Below, piece by piece: positions 59,931 to 64,000 of a stretch of DNA of 64,000 nt. This DNA comes from Prinsepia uniflora (lineage: Eukaryota; Streptophyta; Magnoliopsida; Rosales; Rosaceae): contig CM064873.1 of the NCBI GenBank assembly GCA_032719365.1, positions 47,096,332-47,160,331 on the forward strand, given 5' to 3'. Position numbers and translations under genes: made by a program. Numbering within the stretch: position 1 is the stretch's first letter; each line of letters begins with the position of its first letter. The notes under the pieces are model-generated. The model had not been told where the DNA came from and ran no database searches. It saw only the letters and a list, made by a program, of their open reading frames with translations.

Positions 59931-60907
59931 GGTCCTGTCATCCATGACTTCAAAACACGAAAACTAACTCTAGATCAGACCTTCTAATTCGAAGAACATA
60001 CAGATTTCCTTCGACCTCTGTCTCCAGCCACCACAAACCGCCTCCGGTCACGAAATCAGTCCCAATCGACACCTGGTAACCTTCAGATGCTCACCCAATT
60101 AACCAATTCATTCATCAATCACTAAATCATGATTCACCATTTTTGAACCAATACACAACATTCACGGGTCTTACCTCCTCTCGCCGTTGTGGGCCACCGT
60201 CGTGGCCTCCACCATCATCTACTCGACTCCCTTTCCAACTTTCATTCACACTTCATGGCCAAAGGATGAAGATCAAAGGGATTGGATAAGTGGGCTTCTT
60301 CACGATCTCTGTTTTTTTTTTCCACAGACTCAGGGCCTCCGTCCACAACGGTTCATCGTGGCAGCACCACCACGTTCCTCTCATCGTCCTTTCTCAGTTT
60401 CTTTCACAAGCAAAGAATGAAAAAGGGTTTGTGAAGGTCTGGGTTCACAGGTCCTCACTTGAACACACGAACACTCTCTGTTTTCTTCCCAAAATCGTGC
60501 ATTCCTTTTTGAACAAATGTGAGGTGATGAACTAGCTTCCACAGACGTCTAGAGAGAAGACAAGTGTCCCAATCTCACTGGGCTCAAATCCCAATGCAAA
60601 TGAAAGGACCAGAATGCCATTTGTACCAAATTACCAAAATGCCCCAACATCTTCCGAATGTCATAACTTCTTTCTCGAATGTCGGAATCGTACGTGCCGC
60701 CTGTCTCGTGACGTCCCAAACTACGTCACAATCATCGGTCAAAGTCTATTTGATCGCCCGAATCAAAAGTCAACAATTTGTCCAATACTAGGGGAAAACC
60801 GTTAGTTCGCACCGTCCATCCGCAATTACTCAACTAATCACCGATTAATCTCGCTAATCCATCCTTAATCACTAATCTAATCCCAAAATTCGGGAGAGGT
60901 CGTTACA

Positions 60908-60926
60908 ATCTTCTCCCCCCCCCCCC
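60908..60926 (-). other. Polypurine tract of third element
   Basis: The minus strand has a run of 14 G followed by AGAAGAT, directly before TGTAACGACC of the 3' LTR. Confidence 0.7.
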
Positions 60927-63900
60927 TAAAGAATTTTGTCCCCAAAATTCTAAAGAATTTTGTCCCCGAAAATCTAAATAACATACGTCCACAACTAACT
61001 GGGGGAATCCAATCTGTCTCACACCTGGGCCTCTTACCCGGTGTACATCACCTGCCAATCCTGCTCTTATCCTGATAGTTCCCAAACTCTCACCAACACT
61101 ATCACCACATCTCTGCCAAGTGGACCAACACATACCATCTTTCGGTCCATCTGGCGATCATCTCATTTTTACTGAGGTTTAACACATTTCCCAGTCATGT
61201 CTAACTCATTTTCGAAGTACCCCTAACCTTGCACCAGTCGACATTCACGGCTCAGCCATCACCAGTAGAATCACTACAACAACCTTAACTCACTTCCGAG
61301 TTATACCAAATGTACCTCATACCAACTTCTTCAGTATATTGTAAGATCTTGTCGTCAATAGACACAAATCTCACCTCTATCAGCCTCAATACTCTTATCG
61401 ATCAACATCTGTTTAACAATCCATACTGACTCCGTCAGTAATCCGTGTCGACCTCACCGGAGTCACAACGCAAGCGCTCACACCAAAGAACTCGTCAAGT
61501 CATCTCATCGATAGTTCCATTAACCATCAATCACCAACGCAGTCAACCTGTGGGAACACCATCCACGTCCCATTCCACCTATCTGCAACTGAACCCTATC
61601 TAATACATGTCTCACTGTGATCACACATCTCAACGTCAGGGTCCCACTAACCACTCATGGCTCTGAGCATCCAACTTACATACCATCACTGAATTCTGTA
61701 GCAATCAACAAAATCACTCTGGATCACACTGATCCAGTTCATATCTTAACCAATCAATTACATCGGAACTACCCCGATCATCAATACATTCAACAATATA
61801 CCTTGGTACTTAGCCAATCACTAATACCTCTGCCAGAACAGCACGATGCAGGTCCAATCGCATCGGAATGGTTCCGACCACTAATACATCTACCAACACA
61901 TCTCGGGTGCTACTAATATAACCATTAACACATTATCTCAGGTACATGTACCAACCACACCTGACAATAATCACGGTGCATACCATTAAAACGTCACAGT
62001 GCATTCCTGAACCACATCCAACGACACACCACGGTATATCCCAATTCTATCCTACACCAGCATAATGCGTCCTCCAACCATCACAGTGCATCCTCGGGGC
62101 ACACACAACATCCTTATATCCACCCTAACGACCACACGACTATGAGCCACTCACGCTTCACCTTTGAAGTCCATCAGTCCAGTCCAATACTGGACCAACA
62201 CTCCAGGCCCAACACATTTTCCAAGGCATATCAACTCAAGTCTATCCAACTTTCCTGGGTCTTCTGGGTCTCCGACCAACATCCAAAACATCTAATCCAA
62301 TCACATCTCCCTTCCGTATACAAGGCAGACCTAGCACGATCGCTAAAACCATATACTCTGACGTACGTAAGATAGACCACATGTATCCAACATTTCCAAG
62401 ATATTCAACCTACCCATCACTATGTCCATATCATATCACTTATGATATCCAACCACACTCACTCTTGCAAGACAACTCAATCTCATCATCGTCATGTCCA
62501 CCATATCCAATCTCTGTCTTACAATATGATTCTCCTGATCCACAACAACTATAACTCAATCCTGATCCATGAGCAATCCAATCCCGATCCACTTGCTCCT
62601 AAGTAGATCCCACTTATCGTACGTAGGTGTAAGACCCCCTTTGAACCCATTTACTGTCTCACCACTTCTCCTTCATTCCCACAAATGATCAAACCACCAC
62701 ATCTGATCTGATCGCTCAGGGATACAACACGTCTAGACTGTGGGTTCTCTTCAATCACCTCATATCGATAAGTTATAGTCACTCCTTATCATCCTTCCTT
62801 ATCATCTTCCATCCGTCATCATACCACGAAACTCAAGATGATCCACCATCATGACATCACAATTCATCCTACGTTAATCCAACTTAACACAATCCCACTA
62901 TACTCGCCACACATACCAAACGTGGTGTCACCGCATACGACTCTTATTTGGGATCAGGAGGGGTTCATAACTCCCAAAGTTCCGTCATACAACACAATGG
63001 GTCTTCATTACCCACTCCAGAGTATCCATCACCCAATACTCAATCTCCAGCACCAGCTCGAAATCAAACACAACTTCTCATCATCACAATCACAACATCT
63101 CCTAATTTCGAGAGTCTAACCATGTTGGAAATGTATCCATCTTTCCAACCATGGGACTTACTCCTCAACAATTATACCACCACTGGACTAACCAACCAAA
63201 CGTTAACTACTTTACTAGACTTAGGAGATCCGCAACTCACCCGGATAACCTTTCCGAGGTTCAACTCTCTAGCATCACTAATGTATCAATCACCAACTCT
63301 CGGGATTCTCAGTCCTCAATCACTAACCTCGGACTCCGCAGTCACTATCCTCGGAGTCGTAAATCACGAGTCTCGGGGAACCACCAATCACTAGCCTCGG
63401 CATCACCCATTACCATCCTCAGCATATGCCAACACATTCCAACACACTATGACACATCCAACATCTGCTGACTCATTCTGATGTGTCCACGAAAACCAAT
63501 CTCAGTCCTAATCAACCCAACCATACCACCCTAGCCCGATCCAACACGAAGCATAGGTCCACTGTGCTTCCGCTGCGCTATTCTGATCAAACCAACACCA
63601 TCCTGACCAATCGTACTGAATCATGACCTGCCAATGGTCATCGAATATCCCGGCTTGGTTAGTGGTAGGGTATGGACCCCACGACTGGTCCCAACCTTAA
63701 CTCGGGATGTGCCCATCCTACCATTCACACGCATCTCAGTTCGTGGCACACCATTTCCTATCTAGTGCTCACAGCACACGAAGTCTGATTCTCCGCTCAT
63801 ACCGAGCCATATCTCATATCTACACTGGGGTCGGGGGAAAACTTACCTACCTCGTATTCCGAAACTCTGAGCAACTCAATGCTCAACCAATCGTCATAAT

Positions 63901-64000
63901 CGCACTGACTCGATCAGGTCATCCACCAGGCTATCCACAACCTCAGCTGCACCCAGCAGCACCATCTCCAATCCAGCCTGAATAGTCGGCCCAAGCCATA
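60927..64000 (-). other. Non-coding interior of third element
   Basis: C-rich on the plus strand, with no gag or pol motif on either strand. The start (AAGAATTTTGTCCCCAAAAT, repeated at once) parallels 42896-42920. Short plus-strand open frames appear random. Confidence 0.65.

Larger units (their letters stand above)
53632..59940 (+). repeat. Solo LTR nested in the third element's LTR
   Basis: Perfect duplication TCCAT at 53627-53631 and 59941-59945. Starts TGTAATGACTCGTCCCG, ends GGGACGGGTCCTGTCA. About 3.3 kb without the nested LTR at 55824-58833. It has the intron-like domain from 55295 to 59730 and many mini-hairpins, and a 90-bp tandem duplication near 59761-59930. Confidence 0.88.
52916..60907 (-). 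repeat. 3' LTR of third element, split in two
   Basis: Pieces 52916-53631 and 59946-60907. The minus strand begins TGTAACGACCTCTCCCG at 60907. The left piece aligns with the middle of the LTR at 13132 (CTCGAAATACGTGC, TTTATGCATGCA). Its GTCCACTCACAG box is mutated to GTCTAGTCACAG (53186), and its left end is missing, so it is the most decayed member. Confidence 0.72.
52916..64000 (-). mobile_element. Third non-autonomous LTR retrotransposon, cut by window edge
   Basis: The 3' LTR (minus strand) runs from 60907 down and is interrupted at 59945/53631 by a solo LTR, continuing to about 52916, where its end is lost. To the right follow the polypurine tract and more than 3 kb of non-coding interior similar to the two other elements. 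The 5' LTR would lie beyond the window. Confidence 0.75.

Noticed and set aside
61617..63985. Several plus-strand frames of 75-150 codons
   Set aside because: C-rich interior of a minus-strand non-coding element; the frames overlap, lack domains and are not conserved in the sister elements.

Overview
The window looks like nuclear DNA of a flowering plant, probably a eudicot. It has a NAC transcription factor gene with typical plant introns, Athila- and Tat-lineage Ty3/gypsy retrotransposons, a hAT-like MITE, and nested LTR elements that make up most of the sequence. I see no bacterial-style operon, rRNA, tRNA or CRISPR array. All homology statements come from motif reading by eye.

Layout. 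(1) 1-6047: minus-strand Tat-lineage retrotransposon, cut by the left edge and heavily decayed (integrase, second RNase H, RT-RNase H, protease, gag, leader, LTR at 5546-6047). (2) 6053-7641: RNase-H-like fragment, a G-rich minisatellite and unremarkable spacer. (3) 7642-16590: apparently intact three-exon NAC gene on the minus strand (230 aa). Its first intron is 7.8 kb because it holds a hAT-like MITE (8869-16142), which itself holds a non-coding LTR retrotransposon (9061-15873, TSD ATTAA). (4) 17426-38549: a second minus-strand Tat element with matching TSDs (GGTAT). It contains minisatellites, a gag piece, a plus-strand LTR fragment (22183-24048) and, inside that, a young Athila element (24049-36708). 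(5) 39745-49705: a tiny two-exon host gene whose intron is 9.75 kb. Removing the 9612-bp retrotransposon (39939-49550, TSD TTACA) and one TSD leaves 137 bp. (6) 50890-64000: LTRs inside LTRs: a truncated plus LTR, then a minus-strand non-coding element whose LTR holds a solo LTR (53632-59940, TSD TCCAT), which holds another solo LTR (55824-58833).

Main discovery candidate. The LTRs that start TGTAA(C/T/G)..CC and end near TCA form one superfamily. Six of the copies here (9061/13132, 39939/46606, 50890, 53632 and 55824 types) share a 0.8-1.4 kb domain bounded by GTGAGTGGAC and its reverse complement GTCCACTCAC. The first box is a good 5' splice site. The second lies about 23-27 nt upstream of a pyrimidine tract ending in CAG, like a branch site. 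Between them sit arrays of small hairpins whose stems change together (GGGT/ACCC to GAGT/ACTC; GCTAGT/ACTAGC to GCTGGC/GCCAGC) while loops stay similar. I infer a structured, possibly spliced, LTR leader. The unrelated Athila LTR independently shows four hairpins that each display CCGCTGTTCGG in the loop on different stems. The same LTR superfamily also carries a duplicated U3 box at a constant spacing of about 172 bp.

The three elements with non-coding interiors (9061-15873, 39939-49550, 52916-64000) share internal sequence, an initiator-tRNA-Met-type primer site and polypurine tracts. They therefore look like a non-autonomous family that needs proteins from a partner element. Two of them transposed recently, judging from LTRs that differ at about five or six positions by eye.
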